This document shows, piece by piece, positions 20,507-28,424 of a stretch of DNA of 64,000 bases. The stretch's first letter is position 1. Each line of letters starts with the position of its first letter. The DNA comes from Actinomycetospora sp. NBRC 106375. Lineage in GTDB: Bacteria; Actinomycetota; Actinomycetes; Mycobacteriales; Pseudonocardiaceae. The notes under the pieces are model-generated. The model saw only the letters and a program-made list of their open reading frames with translations, made no database searches and was not told the DNA's origin. The position numbers were made by a program, and so were the translations under genes. The DNA lies in NCBI RefSeq assembly GCF_030269665.1, contig NZ_BSTS01000017.1, forward strand, positions 1 through 64,000, written 5' to 3'.

Positions 20507-21274
20507 TCAGAGGTCCCGCGTCCACGTGCCCAGTCGACGGGCGACGGCGTAGAGCTCGTCGATCTCGTCGTCGGCGAGCTCGGTGGGCAGCCCGGTGATC
20601 CGGCGGGGCAGGTTCGCGGGCGTCGCGACGAGCACACCCTGCGGCCGCTCCCGGCCCGGCGCGACGGCCACGGACGCGGCGACCACGGCGAGCGCCGCGG
20701 TGACGGGTGGGACCCCGCCGCCGTCCCGCGCGGCGGCGAGCAGACGACCGACCCGCTCGGCCTCCGCCCGGGCGCGCGACACGACGTCGACGACCTTGCC
20801 GTCGACGGCCAGCCGGTCGTCCTCGACGGACACGACGCCGGCGTGCTGCAGGACCTCGACGGTGACCACCCCCGGCGGCCCGACCAGGACGTGGTCGAGA
20901 TCGCGGCGCGGGCTCGCCGGGACGCCGTGCAGGACGCGCCACGGCGGGCGGCGCCGGGTGAGCCGCTCCCACGGGCCGGGCTCGGTGAGGCCGCGCAGAG
21001 CCTCGGCGAGTCGGACCTCGGCCGCGCCCCCGATCTCTGCGGTGCCGGTGTCCCCGGCCGCGGGACGGGCCGCCGAGTCGTCGGCCGCTCCGTCGGCCAC
21101 CGGCACGCCCTCCGGCGGCGTCCGTACCACCGGGAGCCAGCGCGCGAGCTCGGGCACGCCCGGCCGCGGCGCGTACCAGCGTCGGGCCCGCCGGTCCCAC
21201 AGCGCGCCCGCGGCCTTGGCGTCGTCCTTCTCCGCGTACGGCACGTCGAGCCACGGCTGCTGCTCGCGCACCAT
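20507..21274 (-). CDS. DUF5710 domain plus NERD-like (nuclease-related) protein
   Basis: A 255-residue protein. Residues 5-45 (PWLDVPYAEKDDAKAAGALW, then WYAP) match the DUF5710 module found with primases and mobilisation proteins. Residues about 90-190 look like a NERD fold (WRVLHGVPASPRRDLDHVLV followed by GPPGVVTVEVLQHAG), in which DLDH supplies the conserved Asp. The Lys of the usual (D/E)xK metal site is replaced (VEVLQ), so nuclease activity is doubtful. ATG 21274 follows GGAGGG; an upstream ATG (21322) is possible. It lies 57 nt downstream of the photolyase-like gene on the same strand, so the two may be co-transcribed. Confidence 0.65.
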   Translation of the reverse strand: MVREQQPWLDVPYAEKDDAKAAGALWDRRARRWYAPRPGVPELARWLPVVRTPPEGVPVADGAADDSAARPAAGDTGTAEIGGAAEVRLAEALRGLTEPGPWERLTRRRPPWRVLHGVPASPRRDLDHVLVGPPGVVTVEVLQHAGVVSVEDDRLAVDGKVVDVVSRARAEAERVGRLLAAARDGGGVPPVTAALAVVAASVAVAPGRERPQGVLVATPANLPRRITGLPTELADDEIDELYAVARRLGTWTRDL

Positions 21275-21331
21275 GGCGACCCCCTCCGGACCCGCCGGCA
21301 GCCTCGCACGTCCCCCCGACACCGACGAGGG

Positions 21332-22612
21332 TCAGCTCGCGACCGGCACCGGCCCGTCGGGCTGGGCGGGCATGCCCTTGCGCCACGCCGTCCACGACTG
21401 CATCCGCCCGGCGCGCGGGCGGAAGAGCCAGGGCCACGGATGGACGACCGCGGGCGCGAGCTCCTCCCGGAGCCGCCGGAACCCCGGCACCGGCGCGAAC
21501 GTCACCGCGAGGCGGCGCCCGGTGAGCTCCTCGACGACGCGCCCGCGACGGATCTCCACGGGGCGGCGGGTCGCGAGGTCGGCGAGGGTCTCGGCGAGGA
21601 ACACCAGGCGCTTGCCGGAGAGCATCAGCCGGCGCAGCAGCGGCTCGTCGAAGCAGAAGACCGCGGGCACGTCCGGGTGCGCCGCCAGGGCGGGGTCCGC
21701 GTCGCCCAGCGACTCCGCGGTCAGCCAGACGGCGTCGACGACCTCCTCGACAGCTTCGGAGCCGGAGCCGACCAGCGGCGAGGACGGCCCCGCCGTCACG
21801 TCGGGGTCGGGGTCCCCGCGCAGCAGGTCGGAGACCGTGACGCGGGTGGTGCGCTGGTCGGGCGGCCAGCCCTGCACCGGGCAGGCGTCGCGCAGCGCGC
21901 ACTCGCGGCAGAGCTGGGGCGCCCGCTTCTGGACCTGCCAGCGCGAGAAACCGTACGCCTTCCCCGAGCCGGCACCGGTCGTCCACTGCCAGTTGAGGCG
22001 GTTGGCGGCGCGGGAGCCGTCGAGGAGGTGGGTGAAGAATTCCTCCTCGCCGTCCCGCCACCGGGCCCCGGCCCGGACGGTCCACTGGCTCGCCAGCCAC
22101 ATCCGCGTCTGGTTCACCAGCCACCCGTCGGTGTGCAGCTCGCCCACCGTCGCGTCCATGCAGCGCATGTCCCGCGGCCAGGGCTCGTCCCACGGCTCGG
22201 ACGGCTGCGGCGGCGTCGCCCGCAGCTCGTCGCGCAGGGCCGGGTGCCCGTCGCGGCCGAAGCGGGCGTAGAGGTGGCGGGTGAACTCCTGCCAGGTCAG
22301 CTCGTCGCGGTACTTGCGACGGTCGTTCGACGGTGCGTCCGCGACGTGCGCCCAGAGCGTGGGCAGGTCCACGAGGTTGTAGCGGACGTAGGGCGACATC
22401 CGCGACGCCCCGCGGCGCTCGACCGGCCAGACCTCGTTGCGCCGGCCCGCGTAGCGCGTGACGTCGAGCGCGGCGAGCGCGGCGTCGGCGGCGGTCTGGC
22501 CGCCGCGGAAGGACGGGGACGCGGCCGGGGTGTCGCAGACGAGGTCGGCGAGGTGCTCCCGCACGAACGCGACCGCGGCGTCGGGGCCCGGACCGGGCAC
22601 GGGGAGCTCCAC
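21332..22612 (-). CDS. photolyase/cryptochrome FAD-domain protein with C-terminal alpha/beta-like region (apparent domain permutation) and CxxC cluster
   Basis: A 426-residue protein from GTG 22612 (ATG 22651 would add 13 residues). Residues about 35-225 match the FAD-binding half of photolyases: GGQTAA, RMSPYVRYNL, LTWQEFTRHLY, MDATVGELHTDGWLVNQTRM and LLDGSRAANRLNWQW. This half is normally C-terminal, but here it is N-terminal. Residues about 295-412 look like the photolyase antenna domain (VPAVFCFDEPLLRRL, KRLVFLAETLADL, WTAW). Cys151, Cys235, Cys238 and Cys244 (LCRECALRDACPVQGW) recall the [4Fe-4S] ligands of bacterial Fe-S photolyases (PhrB type). DNA repair or light/redox sensing are both possible. 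It is divergent from a P-loop kinase. Confidence 0.65.
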   Translation of the reverse strand: MELPVPGPGPDAAVAFVREHLADLVCDTPAASPSFRGGQTAADAALAALDVTRYAGRRNEVWPVERRGASRMSPYVRYNLVDLPTLWAHVADAPSNDRRKYRDELTWQEFTRHLYARFGRDGHPALRDELRATPPQPSEPWDEPWPRDMRCMDATVGELHTDGWLVNQTRMWLASQWTVRAGARWRDGEEEFFTHLLDGSRAANRLNWQWTTGAGSGKAYGFSRWQVQKRAPQLCRECALRDACPVQGWPPDQRTTRVTVSDLLRGDPDPDVTAGPSSPLVGSGSEAVEEVVDAVWLTAESLGDADPALAAHPDVPAVFCFDEPLLRRLMLSGKRLVFLAETLADLATRRPVEIRRGRVVEELTGRRLAVTFAPVPGFRRLREELAPAVVHPWPWLFRPRAGRMQSWTAWRKGMPAQPDGPVPVAS

Positions 22613-22637
22613 CGACCGGGCGTACCCGCTCGTGGGC

Positions 22638-22643
22638 AATAGT
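22638..22643 (+). promoter_or_regulatory. -10 element AATAGT for the leaderless 22650 gene
   Basis: AATAGT ends 6 nt before ATG 22650, with no ribosome-binding site between. The divergent photolyase-like gene begins only 37 nt away, so both share this intergenic region. Confidence 0.4.
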
Positions 22644-22649
22644 GCGCAC

Positions 22650-23249
22650 ATGACCGGACCCGACATCGCGCACCTCCTCGACGCCGCCCGTGCCGACGGG
22701 CGCCGGCGGCTCCTGGGGATCGTCGGCGGCCCCGGAGCGGGCAAGTCCACCCTCGTCGCGGCGCTCGCCGGGCCGGAGGTGGCCGTCGTCGGGATGGACG
22801 GCTGGCACCTCGCGAACGCCGTGCTCGACCGGCTCGGGCGCCGTGACCGCAAGGGCGCCCCGGACACGTTCGACGCCGCGGGCTACGTCGCCTTCCTCGA
22901 GCGCGCCCGGTCCCGCGCGGCGACCGTGTGGGCCCCGGAGTTCCGCCGCGAGATCGAGGAGCCGATCGCGGGCGCGCTCGAGGTCCCGCCGGACGCGCTC
23001 GTCCTGGTGACCGAGGGCAACTACCTGCTCATGGACGAGGCCCCGTGGGACGGCGTCCGGGCGCTGCTCGACGAGGTGTGGTTCCTCGCCCCCGACGAGG
23101 ACGAGCGCCGCGCGCGCCTCGTCGCCCGCCACGAGCGCCACGGCCGCAGCCACGCCGAGGCCGTCGCCCGCGCCGACGGCAGCGACGCCGCCAACGCCCG
23201 GATGATCGCCGCTACCGCCCATCGCGCCGACCGGATCATCAGCTATTGA
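22650..23249 (+). CDS. nucleoside/nucleotide kinase family P-loop protein
   Basis: A 199-residue kinase of the phosphoribulokinase/uridine-kinase/pantothenate-kinase class. The Walker A is IVGGPGAGKSTLVAAL (residues 24-39). VVGMDGWHLAN supplies the DGxH/DxFH-like base motif of the family, APEFRREIEEPI matches the substrate-loop block (P-x-[FY]-x-R), and VLVTEGNYLLMDE is the Walker B (EGNYLL) typical of FrcK/YfdG-like kinases. A fructose, uridine or pantothenate-like small molecule is phosphorylated; which one cannot be told. The leaderless ATG 22650 follows AATAGT. The protein is self-contained and is followed by the DUF2975/Xre pair. Confidence 0.78.
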   Translation: MTGPDIAHLLDAARADGRRRLLGIVGGPGAGKSTLVAALAGPEVAVVGMDGWHLANAVLDRLGRRDRKGAPDTFDAAGYVAFLERARSRAATVWAPEFRREIEEPIAGALEVPPDALVLVTEGNYLLMDEAPWDGVRALLDEVWFLAPDEDERRARLVARHERHGRSHAEAVARADGSDAANARMIAATAHRADRIISY

Positions 23250-23266
23250 TTGTCGATAGAAAACGC

Positions 23267-23281
23267 GCGATCCTCGATCGC
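23267..23281. promoter_or_regulatory. perfect palindrome GCGATC-CTC-GATCGC abutting the DUF2975 start codon
   Basis: Six-base arms around CTC end one base before ATG 23282. The stretch just upstream (23245-23262) is unusually AT-rich for this genome and probably holds the promoter. The site is well placed as an operator for the Xre regulator encoded two reading frames downstream; that link is inference. Confidence 0.4.
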
Positions 23282-23767
23282 ATGCCTCGAGTCGAGCGCG
23301 TGGTGATCCCGCTCCGGATCTGCCTGGTCGTGCTGTTCGCGGTCCTGGTCGTCTTCCAGACGCTGTCGTTCCCGGGCCAGTTCGCGGCGAGGGCGGCGGA
23401 GTCCCCGCAGTTCGCGCCCCTGCGGTGGCCGGCGACCGCGCTCGCGGCGTTCTGGCTGCTCTGCGCCGAGGTGGTCATCGTCGCGACCTGGGCGCTGCTC
23501 TCCCGCGTCCGGGCCGACCGCATCTTCACGACCTCGTCCCTGGTGTGGGTCGACGTGATCGTCGGCGCGATCGCGGCGGCGTGGGTCGTGCTCGTGGGCG
23601 TGGTCGCGTGGGTGGGGTCCGTCGCCGACGAGGAGCGGGGCCCGGTGATGCTGCTGCTCCTGGTGCCGACGCTCGTGGTCGCCGTGGTCGGGCTGCTCAT
23701 GGTGGTGATGCGCGCGCTGCTGCGGGCCGCGACCACCCTGCGCACGGACATGGACGCGGTCATCTGA
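23282..23767 (+). CDS. DUF2975 membrane protein
   Basis: A 161-residue membrane protein with four predicted helices: VVIPLRICLVVLFAVLVVFQ (about 7-27), LAAFWLLCAEVVIVATWALL (about 54-74), WVDVIVGAIAAAWVVLVGVV (about 87-107) and VMLLLLVPTLVVAVVGLLMV (about 122-142). The ending RAATTLRTDMDAVI is the conserved tail of DUF2975 (YoaS-like) proteins. Function is unknown, but such genes are commonly paired with a small Xre regulator, and here the stop TGA overlaps the regulator's ATG (23765-23769). ATG 23282 is the only start giving the full first helix. Confidence 0.8.
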   Translation: MPRVERVVIPLRICLVVLFAVLVVFQTLSFPGQFAARAAESPQFAPLRWPATALAAFWLLCAEVVIVATWALLSRVRADRIFTTSSLVWVDVIVGAIAAAWVVLVGVVAWVGSVADEERGPVMLLLLVPTLVVAVVGLLMVVMRALLRAATTLRTDMDAVI

Positions 23768-23973
23768 TGCCGATCGTCGTGCGGATCGACGTGCAGCTCG
23801 CCCGGCACAAGATGAGCGTGGGGGAGTTCGCCGAGCGCGTCGGGCTCACGCCCGCGAACGTCGCCGTGCTCAAGAACGGGCGGGCGAAGGCGGTGCGCTT
23901 CAGCACCCTCGAGGCGATGTGCCGGGTGCTCGACTGTCAGCCCGGCGACCTCCTGGAGTGGACCGAGGACTGA
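23767..23973 (+). CDS. small Xre-family helix-turn-helix regulator
   Basis: A 68-residue, one-domain DNA-binding protein of the Cro/CI (HTH_26, YozG-like) type. It has IDVQLARHKMSVGEFAERVG (helices 1-2), LTPANVAVLKNGRAKAVRFS (turn and recognition helix) and LEAMCRVLDCQPGDLLEW, the standard Xre closing motif. It overlaps the DUF2975 stop by one base, so the two are co-translated. Such pairs usually autoregulate; the palindrome at 23267-23281 is a candidate target. Its last 37 bases overlap the 3' end of the convergent CDF transporter gene. Confidence 0.88.
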   Translation: MPIVVRIDVQLARHKMSVGEFAERVGLTPANVAVLKNGRAKAVRFSTLEAMCRVLDCQPGDLLEWTED

Positions 23974-25004
23974 CGGGCGTCGTGCTCGCGCTGCCAGGTG
24001 GTCAGCAGGGTGCCGTAGCGCTCGAGCACGGCCGCGCGCATGTCCGGATCGGTCCGCGGCACGGGCTCGATGAAGATCTGGTCGAGGTCGGTGAAGCGCT
24101 CGCGCAGCTCGTCGTCGAGCCGGACGCAGGCACGCTCGAGGTCGGCGGCGGACAGGGCGTCGACGAAGTCGACCCGCGCGCAGAGCAGGACGCTGTCGGT
24201 GCCGGTGAGCATCGACTGCAGGTCGACGACGGCCTCGATCTCGGGCGCGTCGGCGAGGTGGTCGAACACCGCGTGCATGACGCGGGGCTCGGCGGACCGG
24301 CCGATCAGCAGGTTCTTGTTGGTGCGGCCGAGGGCGTAGGCGACGAAGACCAGCAGCACACCGATCATCACCGAGGCGATGCCGTCCCAGACCGACGATC
24401 CGGTGAGCTGGTGCAGGCCCACGCCGAGCGCGGCGAACACGAGGCCGACCAGCGCCGCGGAGTCCTCGAACAGGACGCTCTTGACCGTCGGGTCGTCGGA
24501 GAGCCGCAGGTAGCGGTACAGCGGGAGCCGCAGCTCGCGCTTCTCCCGCCACACCTGGCGCACGGCCTGCTGCCACGACGTGCCCTCGATGACGAACGAC
24601 AGCGCCAGCACGGCGTACGCGACCCACGCGTACTGCTCCTCCGCCGGGTCGGGCGCCCGCTCGACGATCGTCTCGATGCCCTCGAGGATCGAGTAGGCGG
24701 CGCCGGTGATGAACACCGAGACCGCGGCGATCATTGCCCAGAAGAAGCGCTCCTTGCCGTATCCGAACGGGTGCGTGCGGTCGGGCCGGCGACCCGAGCG
24801 GCGCAGGGCCGTGAAGAGGAAGACCTCGGTGGTCGTGTCCGCCACCGAGTGCGCCGCCTCGGCGAGCATCGCCGACGAGCCGGTGAGCAGCCCCGCGATC
24901 AGCTTGAGGACGCCCACCAGCACGTTCGAGGCCAGCGCGAGCAGGACGGTGAGCGTCGACTCGCCGCCACCGGAGACGTCCCCGTCGCCCGACCCGTTCG
25001 CCAC
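23937..25004 (-). CDS. cation diffusion facilitator (CDF) family transporter
   Basis: A 355-residue CDF exporter, probably moving divalent metals (Zn, Fe, Co or Mn) out of the cytoplasm by proton antiport. TM1 is at about 15-40 (LLALASNVLVGVLKLIAGLL). TM2 holds HSVADTTTE, with the metal-site His and Asp. HPFGYGKERFFW is the family's loop, TM5 holds FEDSAALVGL, and a cytoplasmic domain follows (about 215-340). The metal cannot be predicted. GTG 25004 is placed by a leaderless -10 (TAGGAC, 6 nt upstream on the minus strand). A second, shortened copy lies upstream at 25056-25967, with about 80% similarity by eye. Confidence 0.9.
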   Translation of the reverse strand: MANGSGDGDVSGGGESTLTVLLALASNVLVGVLKLIAGLLTGSSAMLAEAAHSVADTTTEVFLFTALRRSGRRPDRTHPFGYGKERFFWAMIAAVSVFITGAAYSILEGIETIVERAPDPAEEQYAWVAYAVLALSFVIEGTSWQQAVRQVWREKRELRLPLYRYLRLSDDPTVKSVLFEDSAALVGLVFAALGVGLHQLTGSSVWDGIASVMIGVLLVFVAYALGRTNKNLLIGRSAEPRVMHAVFDHLADAPEIEAVVDLQSMLTGTDSVLLCARVDFVDALSAADLERACVRLDDELRERFTDLDQIFIEPVPRTDPDMRAAVLERYGTLLTTWQREHDARQSSVHSRRSPG

Positions 25005-25055
25005 ACACCGGTCCTACCCGAGAACGCTCCGGACCACAGCACGGGCCCGGTGTGA

Positions 25056-25967
25056 TCACGCGGAGGTCGACGACCCCGCGGCGGCGTCGTGCTCCCGCTG
25101 CCAGTTGGTGAGCAGGTCCCCGTAGCGCTCCAGCACCGCGCGGCGCACCGCCGGGTCGCCGCGGGGCACCGGTTCGACGAACACCTCGTGGACGTCGCTG
25201 AAGCGCGACCGCAGCTCCTCGTCGAGCCGGACGCAGGTCCGCTCGACGTCGTCGGCGCCGAGCTCGTCCACGAAGTCGACGCGGGCGCACACGAGGATGC
25301 TGTCGGCGCCGGTGAGCATCGACTTCAGGTCGACGACGGCGACGACCTCGGGGGCGTCCGCGAGGTGGTCGAACACCGCGCGCATCACCCGCGGTTCGGC
25401 CGAGCGGCCGACCAGGAGGTGCTTGTTCGTGCGCCCGAGCACGTAGGCGACACCGGCGAGCAGGAGACCGATCAGCACCGACGCGATCCCGTCCCAGAGC
25501 GACGAACCGGTGAGCTGGTGCAGGACGACGCCGACCGCGGCGAGGAGCAGGCCCAGCAGGGCGGCGGTGTCCTCGAACAGCACGCTCAGCGACGTGGGGT
25601 CGTCGGACAGGCGCACGTACTGCCGCAGCGACAGGTCCAGCGCCCGCTTCTCACACCACACCTGCCGGACGGCCTGCTGCCACGAGACGCCCTCGATGAC
25701 CGCGGAGAGACCGAGCACCGCGTAGGCGACCCAGGCGTACTGCTCCTCGGCGGGGTCCGGCGCCTGCTCGACGATCGTGGCGACGCCCTCGTACACCGAG
25801 TACGCGGCGCCGGTGACGAAGACCGAGACCGCCGCGAGCATCGACCAGAAGAAGCGCTCCTTGCCGTAGCCGAAGGGGTGGCGGCGGTCGGGCCTCTTGG
25901 CCGAGCGCCGCAGCGCGGTGAACAGGAATCCCTCGGTCGTGCAGTCCGCGGCCGAGTGGGCTCGCAC
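25056..25967 (-). CDS. CDF transporter paralogue, N-terminally truncated (probably non-functional)
   Basis: A 303-residue reading frame closely similar to the 23937-25004 transporter from TM2 onward (HSAADCTTEGFLFTALRRS, HPFGYGKERFFW, FEDTAALLGL, LLVGRSAEPRVM). The first 45-50 residues, including all of TM1, are missing; only MRA precedes AHS. No alternative frame upstream restores them before the rsgA stop. It looks like one half of a tandem duplication whose 5' end was deleted, with the junction near 25955-25967. Its codon use matches the intact copy. A protein could still be made from GTG 25967, but a CDF lacking TM1 is unlikely to transport. Confidence 0.75.
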   Translation of the reverse strand: MRAHSAADCTTEGFLFTALRRSAKRPDRRHPFGYGKERFFWSMLAAVSVFVTGAAYSVYEGVATIVEQAPDPAEEQYAWVAYAVLGLSAVIEGVSWQQAVRQVWCEKRALDLSLRQYVRLSDDPTSLSVLFEDTAALLGLLLAAVGVVLHQLTGSSLWDGIASVLIGLLLAGVAYVLGRTNKHLLVGRSAEPRVMRAVFDHLADAPEVVAVVDLKSMLTGADSILVCARVDFVDELGADDVERTCVRLDEELRSRFSDVHEVFVEPVPRGDPAVRRAVLERYGDLLTNWQREHDAAAGSSTSA

Positions 25968-26004
25968 CGCAGGACAGGACAGCGCACCTTAGGTCGACCC
26001 GATG

Positions 26005-27039
26005 TCAGCTCTCCCACGACGGAACGCGCAGCGCCGTCAGGACCCGCCGCAGTGCGTCCAATCGGCCGTGCGACAGCCGGCCCGCGGCGACCTCCGCGTC
26101 GAGCGCGCACTCCGGGTCGGCCGGGGGGCCGAGGTGGGTGCAGCCGCGCGGGCAGTCCTCGATAGCGGCGGCCAGGTCGCCGAAGGCGGCGACGACGTCG
26201 TCGGCGGCGATGTGCGCGAGCCCGAACGAGCGGATGCCCGGCGTGTCCACGACCCATCCCGTGTGGTCCGGCAGCGCCAGCGCCACCGCCGACGTGGAGG
26301 TGTGCCGGCCCTTCCCGACCCCCGACACCTCGCCGACGGCCCGGTCGGCGTCCGGCACGAGCACGTTGACCAGCGTCGACTTCCCGACCCCGGAGTGCCC
26401 GACGAGCGCCGTGACCCGCCCCTCGACGACCTCGCGCAGCCCCGTCGGGTCCTCGTCGGCGCGGGTGACGACGACGGGCAGGTCGAGGTCGGCGTAGTTC
26501 GCGGCGAACTCCGCCGGGTCGGCGAGGTCGGCCTTCGTCAGGCACAGCACGGGGTCGAGCCCGCCGGCGTAGGCGGCCACGAGCGCCCGGTCGACGAAGC
26601 CGGTGCGCGGGGTCGGGTCGGCGACCGCGGTGACGATCACGAGGTGCGACGCGTTGGCGACGACCACCCGCTCGTAGGGGTCCGTGTCGTCGGCGGTGCG
26701 GCGTAGGACGCTGGTCCGCTCGTCGACCCGCACGATCCGCGCGAGGGCGTCCTCGCCGCCGGAGACGTCGCCGACCAGCCCCACCCGGTCGCCCACGACG
26801 ACCGGCGTGCGCCCCAGCTCCCGCGCCCGCATGGCGACGATGCGGCGCGCGGGGTCGTCGTCGGGCGCGCAGGTCCACCGGCCGCGGTCGACGCCGACGA
26901 CCATCGCCGCGGTGGCGTCGGCGTGCTCGGGGCGGCGCTTGCTGCGCGGGCGCGTCCCCTTGCCCGGGCGGACGCGGACGTCGGACTCGTCGAGCCGCGA
27001 GGTCTCCCCGCGGCCGCCGCCGCGCGCTCCGCTCGGCAC
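26005..27039 (-). CDS. rsgA: ribosome small subunit-dependent GTPase A
   Basis: A 344-residue circularly permuted GTPase that acts in late 30S maturation and releases RbfA. The N-terminal OB-fold covers about residues 45-125 (VVVGDRVGLVGDVSGGEDALARI). The G-motifs appear in permuted order: G4 (CLTKADLA), G5, then G1 (GHSGVGKSTLVN), G2 region and G3 (VVDTPGI). The C-terminal zinc knuckle has the Cys-x-x-Gly-Cys-x-His pattern (CPRGCTHLGPPADPEC). The start GTG 27039 is 12 nt after the aroA stop, so aroA-rsgA are co-transcribed, as in mycobacteria. The basic N-terminal extension of about 45 residues is usual for actinobacterial copies. Confidence 0.93.
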   Translation of the reverse strand: MPSGARGGGRGETSRLDESDVRVRPGKGTRPRSKRRPEHADATAAMVVGVDRGRWTCAPDDDPARRIVAMRARELGRTPVVVGDRVGLVGDVSGGEDALARIVRVDERTSVLRRTADDTDPYERVVVANASHLVIVTAVADPTPRTGFVDRALVAAYAGGLDPVLCLTKADLADPAEFAANYADLDLPVVVTRADEDPTGLREVVEGRVTALVGHSGVGKSTLVNVLVPDADRAVGEVSGVGKGRHTSTSAVALALPDHTGWVVDTPGIRSFGLAHIAADDVVAAFGDLAAAIEDCPRGCTHLGPPADPECALDAEVAAGRLSHGRLDALRRVLTALRVPSWES

Positions 27040-27051
27040 CCCGCCGGCTCC

Positions 27052-28365
27052 CTAGACCCCGACCCCGGCGCGCACGAGGGCGGGCCAGTCGGTCGCGAAG
27101 TCGGGGAGGGTCTTGGTGGTGGCGGCGACGTCGTCGACGGCGACGCCGGGCACGACGAGACCGACGATCGCGCCGGCCGTCGCCATCCGGTGGTCGGCGT
27201 ACGCACCCCACGGCCGGGTCGGCGCGGTGAGGGGCGCCGGCGCGATCTCCAGCCCGTCCGCGGTCTCGGTGACGCGCGCCCCGACGGTGCCGAGCTCGGC
27301 GGCGAGGGCGGCCAGGCGGTCGGTCTCGTGGCCGCGGATGTGGGCGACGCCGCGCAGCCGCGACGTCGCCCCGTCCCGCGCCGCGACGGCGGCGAGCGCG
27401 GCGACGGTCGGGGTGAGCTCGCTGATCTCGCCGAGGTCGACGTCCACGCCGTCGAGCCGCTCGGGCCCGTCGACCGTGAGCCCCTCCGCATCGAGGGTCA
27501 CCCGCGCGCCGAAGGCCTCCAGCACGCGCCGGACCGCGGCGCCGGGCTGGAGGTCGGTGTCCGGCCAGCCCGCGACCGTCACCGACCCGCCGGTGGCGAG
27601 CGCCGCGGCCAGGTAGACCGCCGCACCCGACAGGTCGGGCTCGACGTCGAGCACGGTCGGCGCCGTGACGGGGCCCGGGGCGACGTGCCAGCGATCCGGC
27701 GCCTCGACGACGGGGACCCCGGCCGCCCGGAGCATCGCCACGGTCATCGCGACGTGCGGCAGCGACGGGACGCCGCGCTCGCCGGCGTGGGTGACGGTGA
27801 CGCCCTCGGCGTAGCGGGCGCCGGAGAGCAGCAGGCCGCTGACGAACTGGCTGGACGCGGACGCGTCGACGGTGACCTCCCCGCCGCGCGGGTGCGGCCC
27901 GCCGGCGACGGTCAGCGGCAGCGCCTCGCCGGTGACGTCGACGCCGAGCCCGCGCAGGCCGGCGACGATCCCGCCCATGGGGCGCTCGCGGGCCCGCGGG
28001 TCGCCGTCGAGGACGACCTCGCCGTCGGCCAGCGCGGCCATCGGCGGGACGAAGCGCATCACGGTGCCCGCGAGCCCGCAGTCGACGTGCCCGCCGCGGA
28101 AGGTCGCCGGGGCGGTGATCTCCAGGTCGACCGTGCCGGCACGGCCGTCGGCCGTCGTCACCGTCGCCCCGAGGGACGCCAGGGCGCCGGCCATCAGCGT
28201 CGTGTCCCGCGACCGGGCCGCGCCGCGGACGTGGCGGGTGACGCCGTCGGCGCCCAGCGCGGCGAGGACCAGCGCGCGGTTCGTCACCGACTTGGAGCCG
28301 GGCACCGACACCGTGCCGCGCACGGGCCCGTCGGCCGTCGGTGCCGCCCAGGGCTGATCGCTCAT
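27052..28365 (-). CDS. aroA: 3-phosphoshikimate 1-carboxyvinyltransferase (EPSP synthase)
   Basis: A 437-residue shikimate-pathway enzyme joining phosphoenolpyruvate to shikimate 3-phosphate. It shows PGSKSVTNRALVLAAL (shikimate phosphate-binding Lys, Ser, Arg), the LAGTVMRFVPPMAALADG block (PEP/glyphosate region), SSQFVSGLLL, DLSGAAVYLAA, the HIRGHETDRL block and DHRMATAGAI. PEP-loop residues look normal. The ATG start at 28365 has an AAGATG-type -10 just upstream on the minus strand, and the divergent SRAP gene starts 60 nt away. It is followed 12 nt later by rsgA. The same aroA-rsgA order occurs in M. tuberculosis (Rv3227-Rv3228). Confidence 0.95.
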   Translation of the reverse strand: MSDQPWAAPTADGPVRGTVSVPGSKSVTNRALVLAALGADGVTRHVRGAARSRDTTLMAGALASLGATVTTADGRAGTVDLEITAPATFRGGHVDCGLAGTVMRFVPPMAALADGEVVLDGDPRARERPMGGIVAGLRGLGVDVTGEALPLTVAGGPHPRGGEVTVDASASSQFVSGLLLSGARYAEGVTVTHAGERGVPSLPHVAMTVAMLRAAGVPVVEAPDRWHVAPGPVTAPTVLDVEPDLSGAAVYLAAALATGGSVTVAGWPDTDLQPGAAVRRVLEAFGARVTLDAEGLTVDGPERLDGVDVDLGEISELTPTVAALAAVAARDGATSRLRGVAHIRGHETDRLAALAAELGTVGARVTETADGLEIAPAPLTAPTRPWGAYADHRMATAGAIVGLVVPGVAVDDVAATTKTLPDFATDWPALVRAGVGV

Positions 28366-28424
28366 GGGGCCATCTTCTCGCGCTCGGCCCCGGGTGTGTC
28401 GGTGCCCGGTGGGATGATGGCGCC

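Noticed and set aside
28366..28424. SOS box upstream of the SRAP gene
   Set aside because: Despite the family name there is no TCGAAC-N4-GTTCGA motif in the gap.
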